Shown piece after piece: positions 1 through 8,920 of a stretch of 61,350 nucleotides of DNA. Within the stretch, counting starts at the first letter, position 1. Every line of letters begins with the position of its first letter. The notes under the pieces are model-generated. The model saw only the letters and a list, made by a program, of their open reading frames with translations, searched no databases and was not told the DNA's origin. Source of the DNA: Paracraurococcus lichenis (GTDB lineage: Bacteria; Pseudomonadota; Alphaproteobacteria; Acetobacterales; Acetobacteraceae); contig NZ_JAUTWS010000039.1 of the NCBI RefSeq assembly GCF_030657435.1, positions 1 through 61,350 of the forward strand, written 5' to 3'. The position numbers and the translations under genes are program-made.

Positions 1-106
1 TGCTCAGACTCAGACAGATGGTGCAGGGCCAGCGGTGTGGCGCCGAGTTGTCAAAGCCTGACGCTCGGTACCTGCGCCGTCGTCGGAGAAGGGCGGAAAG
101 CAGCCC

Positions 107-592
107 CTAACTGGTTGGATCAGTGGTCGCCGTCACCAGAGGCGGCTGCATGAACTCGATCGTCGCGCCGTCAGGACCAACGGCGTAGATCACCCGCGTT
201 CCGGCCCGCGCGGCGCTCGCGATTGGCTGAGGTGTGCCTTGTGCCTTCCAGCCGTAGGCAGCGATCCGCGTGAGGAGCGCGTCGATATCATCGACCACGA
301 GAGCGAGATGCGCGAAGCCCGGGTCGAACGGTTTGGCCGGCGCGCTCGGCCGATCCAGGCCTTGATATTCCAAGAGTTCGATCGTCTGATCCGCTAACGA
401 CACTATCGCCAAGCGCACCCGTGCCCCATGTGCCCCCGTCACTTGGCCGAGGAACTCGCCCCCCATCTCACCCGTCCGCACGAGCCGCGCGCCGAGCCCA
501 TCAACCCAGAATCGAAGGCTCTCATCGAGAGACGCAACCGCGAAGCCGACATGGTCGGCGCGTCGCACCTGGATGTTTGCGTGTCCCATCAT
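107..592 (-). CDS. VOC (glyoxalase/bleomycin-resistance fold) family protein
   Basis: A 161-residue single-module protein of the vicinal oxygen chelate superfamily, resembling methylmalonyl-CoA epimerase and glyoxalase-like proteins. The two beta-alpha-beta-beta-beta repeats are visible. The first opens with ADHVGFAV (His14) and the second with FAHLALVVDDI near residues 92-102; the protein closes with DGATIEFMQP, which supplies the usual C-terminal metal-ligand Glu. His, His and Glu could bind one divalent metal. The substrate cannot be read from sequence. It starts ATGATG at 592 and is transcribed leftwards, away from the Bug gene, with no operon partner in view. The gene and its flanks look less G+C-rich than the rest of the window, so it may be a recent acquisition. 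Confidence 0.75.
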   Translation of the reverse strand: MMGHANIQVRRADHVGFAVASLDESLRFWVDGLGARLVRTGEMGGEFLGQVTGAHGARVRLAIVSLADQTIELLEYQGLDRPSAPAKPFDPGFAHLALVVDDIDALLTRIAAYGWKAQGTPQPIASAARAGTRVIYAVGPDGATIEFMQPPLVTATTDPTS

Positions 593-773
593 GCGGGCCG
601 TTCTACCGGCAAACGAGCCGGGTGTCTGCTTCGGCTCGGAAGCGGCGGCTCGCCGTTGGGTACCAAGCGTCAGGCTTTAACCACTAGCTCCGGGCAGCCT
701 CCGATCGTGGCGGCATGTACCTTCTGATTGGTTCTGAGCACTAGGATGCACGCAACGACGTTGGAGGAAACCC

Positions 774-1715
774 ATGCCGGGACGCCGCGCCCTGGTGGCC
801 GGGCTGGCCACCGCTCCCCTGGCCGCCCAGGCGCAGGGCTGGACGCCGACGCGGGCGGTGCAGTGCATCATCGGCTTCGCGCCGGGCGGCGGCGCGGACC
901 TGATCGCCCGCGCCGTCATCGAGGCGGCGCAGCCCCTGGTCCCGCAGCCCCTCGTGGTGGTGAACCGGCCGGGCGCCGGCGGCACCATCGCCGCCCAGCA
1001 GGTCGCGGGCCTGCCCGGCGACGGCCATGTGCTGCTGATGGGCGGCGGCAGCGAGAGCACCAGCATCCCGGCCTTCCGCGCCCTCCCCTACGACGCGCGC
1101 AGCAGCTTCCGCGCGGTGATCCGGCTGATGCGGCAGCAGATGTTCATCCTGGCCAGGGCCGACGGCCCCTGGCGCGACATGCGGGAGGCCATGGCCGCGG
1201 CCCGGGCGCGGCCGCAGGCGGTCAGCCACGGCTCCTCTGGCATGGGCTCCATCTACCATGCGGTCTTCGCCGTGCTGGAGAAACGGGCGGGTGTCGAGCT
1301 GCTGCACGTGCCCTTCACCGGCGGCGCGCCCGGGCTGCAGGCCGTCGCCGCCGGCCAGGTGGACCTGATGGTGGCAAGCCCGGAGGAGTTCCGCGGCCTC
1401 ACCGATGCCGGGCTGCTGCGCGTGCTCGCCTGCTGCTCGGCCGAGCGGGCGGCGGCCTATCCGGAGGTGCCGACGCTGCGCGAGCTCGGCTGGGACATGG
1501 CGCTCGAGAACATGAAGGGCTGGGTGGTGCCTTCCGGCACGCCCGATGCCGCGGTCATCTATTGGCATGAGCGCTTCCGCGCGGCGATGGCGCGCCCCGC
1601 CTGGCAGGCCTTCCTCGAGCGCGCCGGCGAGCAGGACGGCTATCTCGATGGGCCGGGCTTCCAGGCGGCGATGAACGGCGTGCTGGATGCGGTCACCGGC
1701 GCGGTGAAGGGGTGA
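774..1715 (+). CDS. Bug-family (TctC-like) tripartite tricarboxylate transporter binding protein
   Basis: A 313-residue periplasmic solute receptor of the Bug family, which normally passes small carboxylates to TctA/TctB membrane subunits. The N-terminus has a short signal peptide with an Arg pair (MPGRRALVAGL) and a likely cleavage after AAQAQ. The mature part has the family signatures IIGFAPGGGADLIAR and VVVNRPGAGGTIAAQ, then the GSSGMGSIYH and HVPFTGGAPGLQA segments that line the ligand pocket. The ATG at 774 follows GGAGGAAA at ideal spacing. No tctA or tctB gene lies in the window, so it is an orphan receptor, common in Bug-rich genomes. The ligand is unknown. Confidence 0.85.
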   Translation: MPGRRALVAGLATAPLAAQAQGWTPTRAVQCIIGFAPGGGADLIARAVIEAAQPLVPQPLVVVNRPGAGGTIAAQQVAGLPGDGHVLLMGGGSESTSIPAFRALPYDARSSFRAVIRLMRQQMFILARADGPWRDMREAMAAARARPQAVSHGSSGMGSIYHAVFAVLEKRAGVELLHVPFTGGAPGLQAVAAGQVDLMVASPEEFRGLTDAGLLRVLACCSAERAAAYPEVPTLRELGWDMALENMKGWVVPSGTPDAAVIYWHERFRAAMARPAWQAFLERAGEQDGYLDGPGFQAAMNGVLDAVTGAVKG

Positions 1716-1743
1716 GCGGATCGCCTCCCCGCTCCGGCCCCGG

Positions 1744-2811
1744 TCAGCCGGCCGGGATGGTCAGCACCGGGGGCGCCGAGCCGCCCTGGCCCTCGGCGAC
1801 CGATTTCAGCAGCTCGAGGATGGTGAAGGCGAGCTTCGACTCGTAATCCGCGTCATCCACCCAGTACCATGCATCGCCGACGCGCACCGCGGCGTAGCTG
1901 AGGGCGGGCTCGGCGGCGGCGGTGCGGACCTGGATCGCCGGGCGCGGATTGCCGGGCTCGCGCAGGGTCGGCGGGGCGCGGCGGGCGGCGATATCGGCCT
2001 CGGGCAGCTCGATCTCCGCCGCGATGGCATAGAGCACGTTGAGCAGCGAGCGGGTCAGGACCGGGATCTCCCGCGCGCGCGGCTGCGACTGCGCGACGCC
2101 ATAGACCACCTCGACCTCCTGCAGCGCCGGATCGACGCTGAGCTGCCGGTAGACCTGCTGCGCCAGGCCGCGGAGCGCCGGCGCGTGGCGCGTGTCGAAG
2201 GCGAGGAAGACGCGGGTATGCGCATTCTCCCGCCGCACGCGCACCCGCAGCGCGCCGCCCTCCTGCAGGCGCAGCAGCAGGGCGAGCAGCGGCAGGAACT
2301 CCGACGAGCCGCTGCGGTTCGGCCCGCCCAGCGGATGGGTGTTCTGGATGGGGCCGACCGATTGCGCGATCAGGCGGAAGAGCAGGTCCACCGGGATGCC
2401 GCCCTGGATCAGCGGCAGGACATCCGCCGGCGCGAAGGGCCGCAGATAGGCCTGCACGAATTGCTCGCCCGTCACAGGGTTCAGGGTGAAGGTCGGCCGG
2501 TCCGTGAACTGCGCCGAACCGAGGAAGGAGCCGTAGTCGCTGGCGCGGGCCGTGGGATAGGCATTGAAGCCGGCCTGGAAGCTGCTCTGCAGCGTATAGC
2601 CGGAGACCACCTGGCTGACGGCGAGGAAGGCGGGCGGCTCGCCATAGCGCATGCGCACCAGGTTGAAGAGCGTCTGGCGCTTCCCCGACTCCGCCATCAC
2701 CCGGGCATAGTCGAGCTGGTCCCGATCGAGCCTCCGGGGCCCGATCGAGGTGCAAGCCTGCAGCGGCGCCGCGGCGGCCCCGAGCAGGATCCTTCGTCGT
2801 CGCAGCGTCAC
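1744..2811 (-). CDS. Putative lipoprotein of unknown function
   Basis: A 355-residue protein. The start is GTG at 2811, preceded by GAGGAGG. Residues 4-7 are four arginines, followed by a short hydrophobic stretch and a lipobox LQAC with Cys20, so it is probably a lipoprotein. The body contains the stretch LFNLVRMRYGEPPAFLAVSQ, which I recall from uncharacterised proteobacterial lipoproteins, and a hydrophilic alpha/beta middle. The C-terminal segment (RVGDAWYWVDDADYESKLAF and onward) looks like a small separate domain. No catalytic motif is evident. It lies between the Bug gene (convergent) and pepN (same strand, 77 bp upstream). Function not recognised. Confidence 0.6.
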   Translation of the reverse strand: MTLRRRRILLGAAAAPLQACTSIGPRRLDRDQLDYARVMAESGKRQTLFNLVRMRYGEPPAFLAVSQVVSGYTLQSSFQAGFNAYPTARASDYGSFLGSAQFTDRPTFTLNPVTGEQFVQAYLRPFAPADVLPLIQGGIPVDLLFRLIAQSVGPIQNTHPLGGPNRSGSSEFLPLLALLLRLQEGGALRVRVRRENAHTRVFLAFDTRHAPALRGLAQQVYRQLSVDPALQEVEVVYGVAQSQPRAREIPVLTRSLLNVLYAIAAEIELPEADIAARRAPPTLREPGNPRPAIQVRTAAAEPALSYAAVRVGDAWYWVDDADYESKLAFTILELLKSVAEGQGGSAPPVLTIPAG

Positions 2812-2888
2812 GCCTCCGCCTCCTCGGGCGGAGACTAATCAGGCCGGCGGCGGTCGCCGCGACACCTTTTCGTTGGGACCCGCGATCG

Positions 2889-5522
2889 TCACAGCAGTGC
2901 CTTCGACGCCTTCTCGAAGGTGCCCTTGGACAGGGCCGGCGTGTCCAGCACGCGCTGCAATTCGCGCCGCATCAGCGCGCCGCGCGCGGCCGATTGCCGC
3001 CGCCACTGGCCAAGCGGGCCGACCAGCCGCGCCGCGATCGAGCCGTTGATCGGGTCGAGCGCGATGACGGCATCGGCGAGGAACCGGTAGCCCTCCCCCG
3101 AGGCATCGTGGAAGCGCGCCGGATTGCCGCTGGCAAAGGCTCCGATCAGGGAGCGCGCGCGGTTCGGGTTCTTCAGGTCGAAGTCGGGATGCGCGTAGAG
3201 CGCGCGCACCTGGTCGATGACGTCGTCCCGCGCCGCCATGGCCTGGATGGAGAACCACTTGTCCAGCACCAGGTCGTCGCCGCGCCAGCGCGCATGGAAG
3301 GCGGCGAGCGCCTGCTCGCGTTCCGGCCCGGTGGTGTCCGAGAGCAGCGAGAGGGCGGCGAGGCTGTCCGTCATGTTGGTCGCCGCGTCGAACTGCGCCT
3401 TGGCCAGCGCCGTTTCGCCGGCGGCGGCGAGATAGGCGAGGCAGGCATTGCGCAGCGCGCGGCGGCCGATGCTGCGGCCATCGATCCGGTAGGGGCCGGA
3501 CTCCGCCAGCGCGTCATAGGTGGCGCGCAGCGCGGCGGCACAGCGGCGGCCGATCTCGGCCCGCAGGTGCCGGCGGACGACATGGATGGCGACGGGGTCG
3601 GCGATCTCCATCTGGTCGGCGAGGAAGCCCTCGCCCGGCAGCACCAGGGCCTCGGCGGCGAAGGCCGGGTCGGCCTCCGACGCGGCGAGGGTATTGGTCA
3701 CCGCCTCGGCCAGTGCCGGATCGAAGCCCAGTGCCTCGCCGCGCTGCTGCGCCGCGACCATCTCCAGCATCACCGAGGCGGCGTATTGCTGGCCGCTCTC
3801 CCAGCGCACGAAGGGGTCGGTGTCGTGCACCGCGAGGAAGCGCAGGCGGTCGCGCGGCACGCCCTTCAGCCTCACGGGTGCCGAGAAGCCGCGCAGCAGG
3901 GAGGGCACGGGTGGCGCCGGCACCTCCTCGAAGGTGAAGGATTTTTCCGCGTTGTCGAGGATCAGGATGCGCGTGTCGGCCTGCGCGGCATTCTCGCCGG
4001 CGAGCCGCGTCGGCATCTCGGCCCCGTCGGGACCGAGCAGCCCCATGGCGAGCGGGATCGGCAGCGGCTTCTTCTCCGGCTGGCCCGGCGTCGGCGGCGT
4101 CTGCTGCCGCAGGGTCAGCACGTAGCGGCGCGCCTCGGGATCGTAGCGGCCCTCCGCCGTCACCTCCGGCGTGCCGGCCTGGTCATACCAGCCCATGAAG
4201 AAGGAGAGGTCCACGCCGGAGGCATCCTGCATGGCCGAGACGAAATCCTCGATGGTCACCGCCTGGTTGTCGTTGCGGGCGATGTAGAGGTCCATGCCGC
4301 GGCGGAAGGCGGCCGGGCCGATGCGGGTATGGATCAGCCGCACCACCTCGGCGCCCTTCTGGTAGACCGTGGGCGTGTAGAAATTGTCGATCTCGATGTA
4401 GCTGTCCGGCCGCACCGGATGCGCCATCGGCCCCGCATCCTCCGGGAATTGCGCCGCGCGCAGGCCGCGCACGTCGCGGATGCGCTTGACCGCGCGGCTG
4501 CCCATGTCCGCCGAGAATTCCTGGTCGCGGAAGACGGTCAGCCCTTCCTTGAGCGAGAGCTGGAACCAGTCCCGGCAGGTCACCCGGTTGCCGGTCCAGT
4601 TGTGGAAATACTCGTGCGCGATGACGGTCTCGATGCCCTGCCAGTCGCCGTCGGTCGCGCTCTCCGGGCTCGCCAGCACGTATTTCGTGTTGAAGACGTT
4701 GAGGCCCTTGTTCTCCATCGCGCCCATGTTGAAGTCGGAGACGGCGGCGATGTTGAAGACATCGAGGTCGTATTCGAGGCCGAAGACCTCCTCGTCCCAG
4801 GCCATGGAGCGCTTCAGGCTGTCCATGGCATGGCCGCAGCGATCCTCGTCGCCGCGGCGCACCCAGATATTGAGCGAGACGAGCCTGCCCGATTTCGTGA
4901 CGAACTGGTCGTGGACATTGACCAGCTCGCCGGCGACGAGGGCAAATAGGTAGCTCGGCTTCGGATGCGGATCGACCCAGCGCACCCAGTGCGTATTGCC
5001 CTCGCCATGGCCCGAGCCGTCCGGATTGCCGTTGGACAGCATGACCGGGCAGAGCCCGCGGTCGGCGTGGATCGTCACGGTATAGCGCGACATCACGTCG
5101 GGCCGGTCGGGGAAGAAGGTGATGCGGCGGAAGCCCTCCGCCTCGCACTGCGTGTAGAAATTGCCGCCCGAGGTATAGAGGCCCGAGAGCGCCGTGTTCT
5201 TCTCCGGCGCGATGCGCACCGTGGTCTCCAGCAGCCCGGCGGCCGGCGGATCGGCGATGGTGAGCGACCCGTCGGGGCCGAATTGCAGCCGCCCGGCCGC
5301 CAGCACCGCACCGTCCAGCCGCGCCTCCAGCAGCGTCAACCCGTCCCCGTCCAGCAGCAGCGGCGCATCCGGCGCCGCGGCCGGGTTGCGCCGCAGCGCC
5401 AGCCGCGCCCGCACCTCCGTCGCCGCGGGATCGAGGTGGACATCGAGGTCGACCGTGTCCACCAGGAAGGCCGGCGGCGCATAGTCGCTGCGACGGATGG
5501 TGACGGGCATATCGGTGCGCAT
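2889..5522 (-). CDS. pepN: Aminopeptidase N (M1 family zinc metallopeptidase)
   Basis: An 877-residue cytoplasmic aminopeptidase that removes N-terminal residues from peptides; its length matches the 870-residue E. coli enzyme. The exopeptidase motif GAMEN is at residues 267-271. The zinc site HEYFH is at 303-307, with the third ligand Glu326 in LKEGLTVF, giving the expected HEXXH-x18-E spacing. The N-terminal beta domain, catalytic domain and long alpha-helical C-terminal half of the PepN/DUF3458 type are all intact. Two starts are close together, ATG 5522 and ATG 5510; neither has a strong ribosome site and the longer form is given. It appears to be a stand-alone housekeeping gene. Confidence 0.95.
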   Translation of the reverse strand: MRTDMPVTIRRSDYAPPAFLVDTVDLDVHLDPAATEVRARLALRRNPAAAPDAPLLLDGDGLTLLEARLDGAVLAAGRLQFGPDGSLTIADPPAAGLLETTVRIAPEKNTALSGLYTSGGNFYTQCEAEGFRRITFFPDRPDVMSRYTVTIHADRGLCPVMLSNGNPDGSGHGEGNTHWVRWVDPHPKPSYLFALVAGELVNVHDQFVTKSGRLVSLNIWVRRGDEDRCGHAMDSLKRSMAWDEEVFGLEYDLDVFNIAAVSDFNMGAMENKGLNVFNTKYVLASPESATDGDWQGIETVIAHEYFHNWTGNRVTCRDWFQLSLKEGLTVFRDQEFSADMGSRAVKRIRDVRGLRAAQFPEDAGPMAHPVRPDSYIEIDNFYTPTVYQKGAEVVRLIHTRIGPAAFRRGMDLYIARNDNQAVTIEDFVSAMQDASGVDLSFFMGWYDQAGTPEVTAEGRYDPEARRYVLTLRQQTPPTPGQPEKKPLPIPLAMGLLGPDGAEMPTRLAGENAAQADTRILILDNAEKSFTFEEVPAPPVPSLLRGFSAPVRLKGVPRDRLRFLAVHDTDPFVRWESGQQYAASVMLEMVAAQQRGEALGFDPALAEAVTNTLAASEADPAFAAEALVLPGEGFLADQMEIADPVAIHVVRRHLRAEIGRRCAAALRATYDALAESGPYRIDGRSIGRRALRNACLAYLAAAGETALAKAQFDAATNMTDSLAALSLLSDTTGPEREQALAAFHARWRGDDLVLDKWFSIQAMAARDDVIDQVRALYAHPDFDLKNPNRARSLIGAFASGNPARFHDASGEGYRFLADAVIALDPINGSIAARLVGPLGQWRRQSAARGALMRRELQRVLDTPALSKGTFEKASKALL

Positions 5523-5624
5523 GCGGTCGGGCCCGGAGAAGGTTGAGAAGAAGCGCCGAAGATAGCCGATATCGGGATCGGGTCGTCCTTGCGTGAGAGC
5601 CTGCCGCGGAAGGTGATGCCGCCC

Positions 5625-6725
5625 TCAGCGGTAGCCCGGATCCGCAAGGTTGGTCAGCGGGAAGGCGCTGTGCACATGCGGCATGACCACGGGCGGCGCC
5701 GGGTGCAGGTAGCTGCCGTCGAGCTGGCCGAAGCCGGTGACGCCGAGCAGGCCCAGGACCTCGTGGCATTCGGCCTCGAGCAGCTCGAACATGCGCGTGA
5801 CCCCTTCCTCGCCCGCCGCGGCCAGGGCGTAGCAATAGAGCCGGCCGAGCCCGACGAGTTCCGCGCCCATCGCCACGGCCTTGACGATGTCGGAGCCGCG
5901 GGAGAAGCCGCCATCGATCCAGACCCTGGCGCGGCCGGCCACCGCCCGCACCACCTCCGGCAGCACGTCCAGCGCGCCGCGGCCGTGGTCGAGCTGCCGG
6001 CCGCCATGGTTCGAGACATAGACGACCTCGACGCCATGCTCGCAGGCAATCGCCGCATCCTCGGCGGTGGCGATGCCCTTCAGCGCCAGCGGGAAGCGCG
6101 GGAAGCGCTCCTTCCAGCGGGCGACGTCGTTCCAGTTCAGCGCGGCCTGGAAATGCTGGCCCGTGGCGCGCTGCCGCCAGGGCTTGACGAAGCGCTTGGC
6201 GATGTCGCGCTCCCGCCGGCTGTAGATGGCGGTGTCCACCGTCATGCAGAAGGCATCGTAGCCGGCATCGAGCGCCTGGCTGGTGATGTCGCAGATCCAG
6301 TCGAAATCGCCGCGGACATAGAGCTGGAAGACCCGGGTGCCGCCCTGCGTCGCCTCCGCCATCGGCTTCAGGCCGGGCATGGAGACGGAGGAGACCATGA
6401 TCGGCACGCCATAGGCCGCGGCGGCGCGGCCGGCCGGGGCGCCACCCTCGGGGTCGAAATTCTCGAGCCCGCCGACCGGCGCCAGCATGACCGGCAGCTT
6501 CACCGGCCGGCCGAGGAAGCGGCCGGAGAGGTCGATGGCGGAGACGTCCCGCAGCACGCGCGGCCGGAAGGCGACGCTGTCCAGCGCCATCCGGTTGCGC
6601 ATCATGGTCGTCTCGGTCTCGGTGGCGCCGACCAGGTAGTCCCAGTTGCCCGGGCTCAGCCGGCCCTTCGCCTCCTTGACGAACTCATGCAGCGTCAGGA
6701 AGCCGCCCTCGGTCTGGCTTACCAT
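5625..6725 (-). CDS. FMN-dependent alpha-hydroxy acid dehydrogenase/oxidase
   Basis: A 366-residue TIM-barrel flavoenzyme of the lactate dehydrogenase LldD / glycolate oxidase / mandelate dehydrogenase family, oxidising a 2-hydroxyacid to the 2-oxoacid. FMN-contact segments MLAPVGGLENF and FQLYVRGD are present. The catalytic set is clear: Lys216 in LKGI, His240 and Arg243 in SNHGGRQLDH, and the phosphate-binding IDGGFSRGSD loop. The ATG at 6725 is chosen because AGGAGGAAA precedes it; a longer frame from 6794 would overlap the upstream gene. No membrane segment is visible. It is the last gene of a minus-strand catabolic operon, 22 bp after the oxaloacetate-decarboxylase-like gene. Substrate unknown. 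Confidence 0.85.
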   Translation of the reverse strand: MVSQTEGGFLTLHEFVKEAKGRLSPGNWDYLVGATETETTMMRNRMALDSVAFRPRVLRDVSAIDLSGRFLGRPVKLPVMLAPVGGLENFDPEGGAPAGRAAAAYGVPIMVSSVSMPGLKPMAEATQGGTRVFQLYVRGDFDWICDITSQALDAGYDAFCMTVDTAIYSRRERDIAKRFVKPWRQRATGQHFQAALNWNDVARWKERFPRFPLALKGIATAEDAAIACEHGVEVVYVSNHGGRQLDHGRGALDVLPEVVRAVAGRARVWIDGGFSRGSDIVKAVAMGAELVGLGRLYCYALAAAGEEGVTRMFELLEAECHEVLGLLGVTGFGQLDGSYLHPAPPVVMPHVHSAFPLTNLADPGYR

Positions 6726-6747
6726 GCTCGTCGTTTCCTCCTGTTCC

Positions 6748-7620
6748 TCAGGCCCCGCCCAGGAAATCCTTCGTCCAGCGCTTCCAGGCCGCATCGCGGG
6801 TGGCGCGCGCCATCAGGTCGCCCTGCGGCATGCCGGCAAGCTGCTTCGGCGGCGCGCCCTCGCGCAGCGCCTTCATCGTCTCGTAGACCGCGCGCTGCGC
6901 CGCCTGGATGGGCTGGTGGCCCTGCAGCGCGATCCGCACCCCGCGCGCGGCGAGGTAGTCGCGGTTGGTCAGCTCCGGCCCCTCGGCACCGCCCAGGATG
7001 ATCGGCTTGGTGGCGACGGCGGCGATGGCGTCGAGCTCCGCGGCGCTGCCGATCCCGGTATAGAACAGCGCGTCGGCCTCGGTCGCCGTATAGGCCCTGG
7101 TCCGCTCCACCGCATCGGCAAGGCCGGTGACGGAGACGGCGCCGGTGCGCGCCACGATGCCGAAGGACGGGTCGTCCCGCGCCGCGAGCGCCGCGCGCAG
7201 CTTGCCCAGCCCTTCCGCCAGGCTGACCAGCGTGACCCTGCCGTCGCCATGCGGACGCGGCAGGACCGTGTCCTCCAGCGTCATCGCGGCGATGCCGGCG
7301 GTCTCCACCTCCTCCACCGTGCGCATGGCGTTCAGCGCATTGCCATAGCCATGGTCGGCATCGACCAGCACCGGCAGCCGCTTCACGGCGCGGCAGATGC
7401 GGCGGCACTGCGCGGCGAACTCGGTGAGCGTGATGGCGATGACATCCGGCGCGCCGAGGATGGTCAGGGAGGCGGTGGATCCCGCGAACATGCCGAGCTC
7501 GAAGCCGAGATCCTCGGCGATCCGCGCCGACATCGGGTCGTAGACCGAGGCGGGGTGGATGCAGGCGGTGCCGGCGAGGATGGCGCGGAAGGCGGCGCGG
7601 CGGTCTGTGACGGAGGACAT
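6748..7620 (-). CDS. Isocitrate lyase/PEP mutase superfamily, oxaloacetate decarboxylase-like
   Basis: A 290-residue alpha/beta-barrel protein closely resembling Pseudomonas PA4872, an oxaloacetate decarboxylase of the isocitrate lyase/PEP mutase superfamily. It shares the opening pattern ASVYDPMSARIAEDLGFE, the Mg-binding DADHGYGN (87-94) and LED (115-117), and a conserved GHQ near residue 240 that corresponds to the PA4872 loop histidine. The KKCGH cysteine loop of isocitrate and methylisocitrate lyases is missing, so a lyase role is unlikely. The start at ATG 7620 has GGAAGGA upstream; ATG 7659 is an alternative. It sits between the amidohydrolase and the FMN hydroxyacid enzyme, suggesting the pathway ends in a C3-C4 2-oxoacid. 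Confidence 0.8.
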   Translation of the reverse strand: MSSVTDRRAAFRAILAGTACIHPASVYDPMSARIAEDLGFELGMFAGSTASLTILGAPDVIAITLTEFAAQCRRICRAVKRLPVLVDADHGYGNALNAMRTVEEVETAGIAAMTLEDTVLPRPHGDGRVTLVSLAEGLGKLRAALAARDDPSFGIVARTGAVSVTGLADAVERTRAYTATEADALFYTGIGSAAELDAIAAVATKPIILGGAEGPELTNRDYLAARGVRIALQGHQPIQAAQRAVYETMKALREGAPPKQLAGMPQGDLMARATRDAAWKRWTKDFLGGA

Positions 7621-7687
7621 GGCGTCAGTCCTTCCACTTCGGTCGCGAGCTGCAGCCACGGCGCATCCGCATGTCGTTTCCTCTCCC

Positions 7688-8920
7688 TCACTGCGGCCTG
7701 TGTAGCACCACCGGCTGGCGCGTGAAGCTCCGCCGTCCGCGCTTCCAGCCGGCCAGCACCGGCGCCACCTCGCGGATTGCCGCCACCGGGTCGGGCGCGT
7801 CCACCAGCACCAGGTCGGCAGGGTTACCGACCGCGACGCCGTAGTCGCCCCGCCGCATCAGCTTCGCCGATTGCGTCGTGAACATCGCCCAGGTGTCGCG
7901 CAGGTCGTCCGGCATGGCGTGCTGCACCACATTGGCGTAGAGGTTCGCCTGGCGGATGAGCTGCCCGTCGCCCATTGGGGTGAAGGCATTGAGGATGTTG
8001 TTCGACGAGATGGAGCAGGTGACGCCCAGCCGGTGCAGCCGGTTGGCATCGGCCACGCTGCGCTCGACCCGGTGATCCTTGTCCCGCCCGCCCAGATAGA
8101 GGTCGGTCGCGGGCAGCACGGTCAGCGCCACGCCGGCATCGGCCATCCGCTTGGCCATCTCGTCGAGCTCGGGCAGCGGCATGACCGAGAGCTTGGTCAG
8201 GTGCCCGCAGGCGACGCGGCCGCCCCAGCCATACTTCTCCGTCAGCTCGCAGACCAGGCGCGTGTCGAGCTGCGCGGCGGAGGAGCCGCTGTCCACATGC
8301 ATGTCGATATCGGCGTCGAATTCCCGCGCCAGCTCGAAGACCCGGCGGATCTGCTCGGCCGGGTCGCTGTCATAGGTCGGCGCGGCGCCGACGACGCGGG
8401 CACCGTTCCGGAGCGCCGCGACCATCAGCTCGTCCGTGCCGGGATTGTTGAGCAATCCCTCCTGCGGCATGACGCAGATCTCGATGTCGATCGCCCACTT
8501 GTACTGCTCGACCAGCGCCTTCACGCCCTCGAAGCCGCGCAGCCCGACCTTGGGATCCACCTCGGCATGGGTGCGCATCAGCGTGGTGCCGTGCGAGATG
8601 CACTTCTCCAGCGTGCGCTGCGCGCGGCTGGTCACGTCCTCCACGGTGAAGCTGTGCTTGATGGCGCTGACCCGCTGCATGGCGCCGTGCGGGAAGCGCG
8701 TGGTCTCGCAGTCGCAGCGGTCGATGGTGCAGGTCTTGTCGAGATGGATATGGGTCTCGACGAAGCCGGGCGAGACCAGCCGCCCGGCGCAATCCACCAC
8801 CTCCCCCGCCTCGCCCGCCAGGCCGGGCCCGATCGCGGCGATCCGGCCATCCCTGACGCCGATATCGACTGCGCTGCCATCCGGCAGCCGGGCATCACGC
8901 AGGAGGAGGTCGAATCCCAT
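7688..8920 (-). CDS. Cytosine-deaminase-like amidohydrolase with altered active site
   Basis: A 410-residue amidohydrolase-superfamily protein with the overall plan of E. coli CodA: N-terminal beta domain, HIHLD metal motif (His57, His59), HVD (His208), CGH (His240) and the C-terminal GDYGVAVGNPADLVLVDA return to the beta domain. Two important positions differ. The Glu after HCD in CodA (Glu217) is Ser211 here. The barrel metal ligand Asp in the CodA GHDD / relatives' GSDN segment is Asn307, in SSNNILNAF. It may therefore bind metal differently or do different chemistry. Its ATG shares one base with the stop codon of the HisD-like gene (TGATG), so the two are translationally coupled. Hydrolysis or deamination of a nitrogenous intermediate is inferred. 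Confidence 0.8.
   Translation of the reverse strand: MGFDLLLRDARLPDGSAVDIGVRDGRIAAIGPGLAGEAGEVVDCAGRLVSPGFVETHIHLDKTCTIDRCDCETTRFPHGAMQRVSAIKHSFTVEDVTSRAQRTLEKCISHGTTLMRTHAEVDPKVGLRGFEGVKALVEQYKWAIDIEICVMPQEGLLNNPGTDELMVAALRNGARVVGAAPTYDSDPAEQIRRVFELAREFDADIDMHVDSGSSAAQLDTRLVCELTEKYGWGGRVACGHLTKLSVMPLPELDEMAKRMADAGVALTVLPATDLYLGGRDKDHRVERSVADANRLHRLGVTCSISSNNILNAFTPMGDGQLIRQANLYANVVQHAMPDDLRDTWAMFTTQSAKLMRRGDYGVAVGNPADLVLVDAPDPVAAIREVAPVLAGWKRGRRSFTRQPVVLHRPQ

Noticed and set aside
2994..4949. 651-residue open frame on the plus strand opposite pepN
   Set aside because: Antisense shadow of an intact aminopeptidase N; composition rich in Arg, Gly and His with no domain, as expected for the reverse frame of G+C-rich coding DNA.
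6748..7620. Isocitrate or methylisocitrate lyase
   Set aside because: The KKCGH catalytic cysteine loop is absent, while similarity to PA4872-type oxaloacetate decarboxylase is strong.
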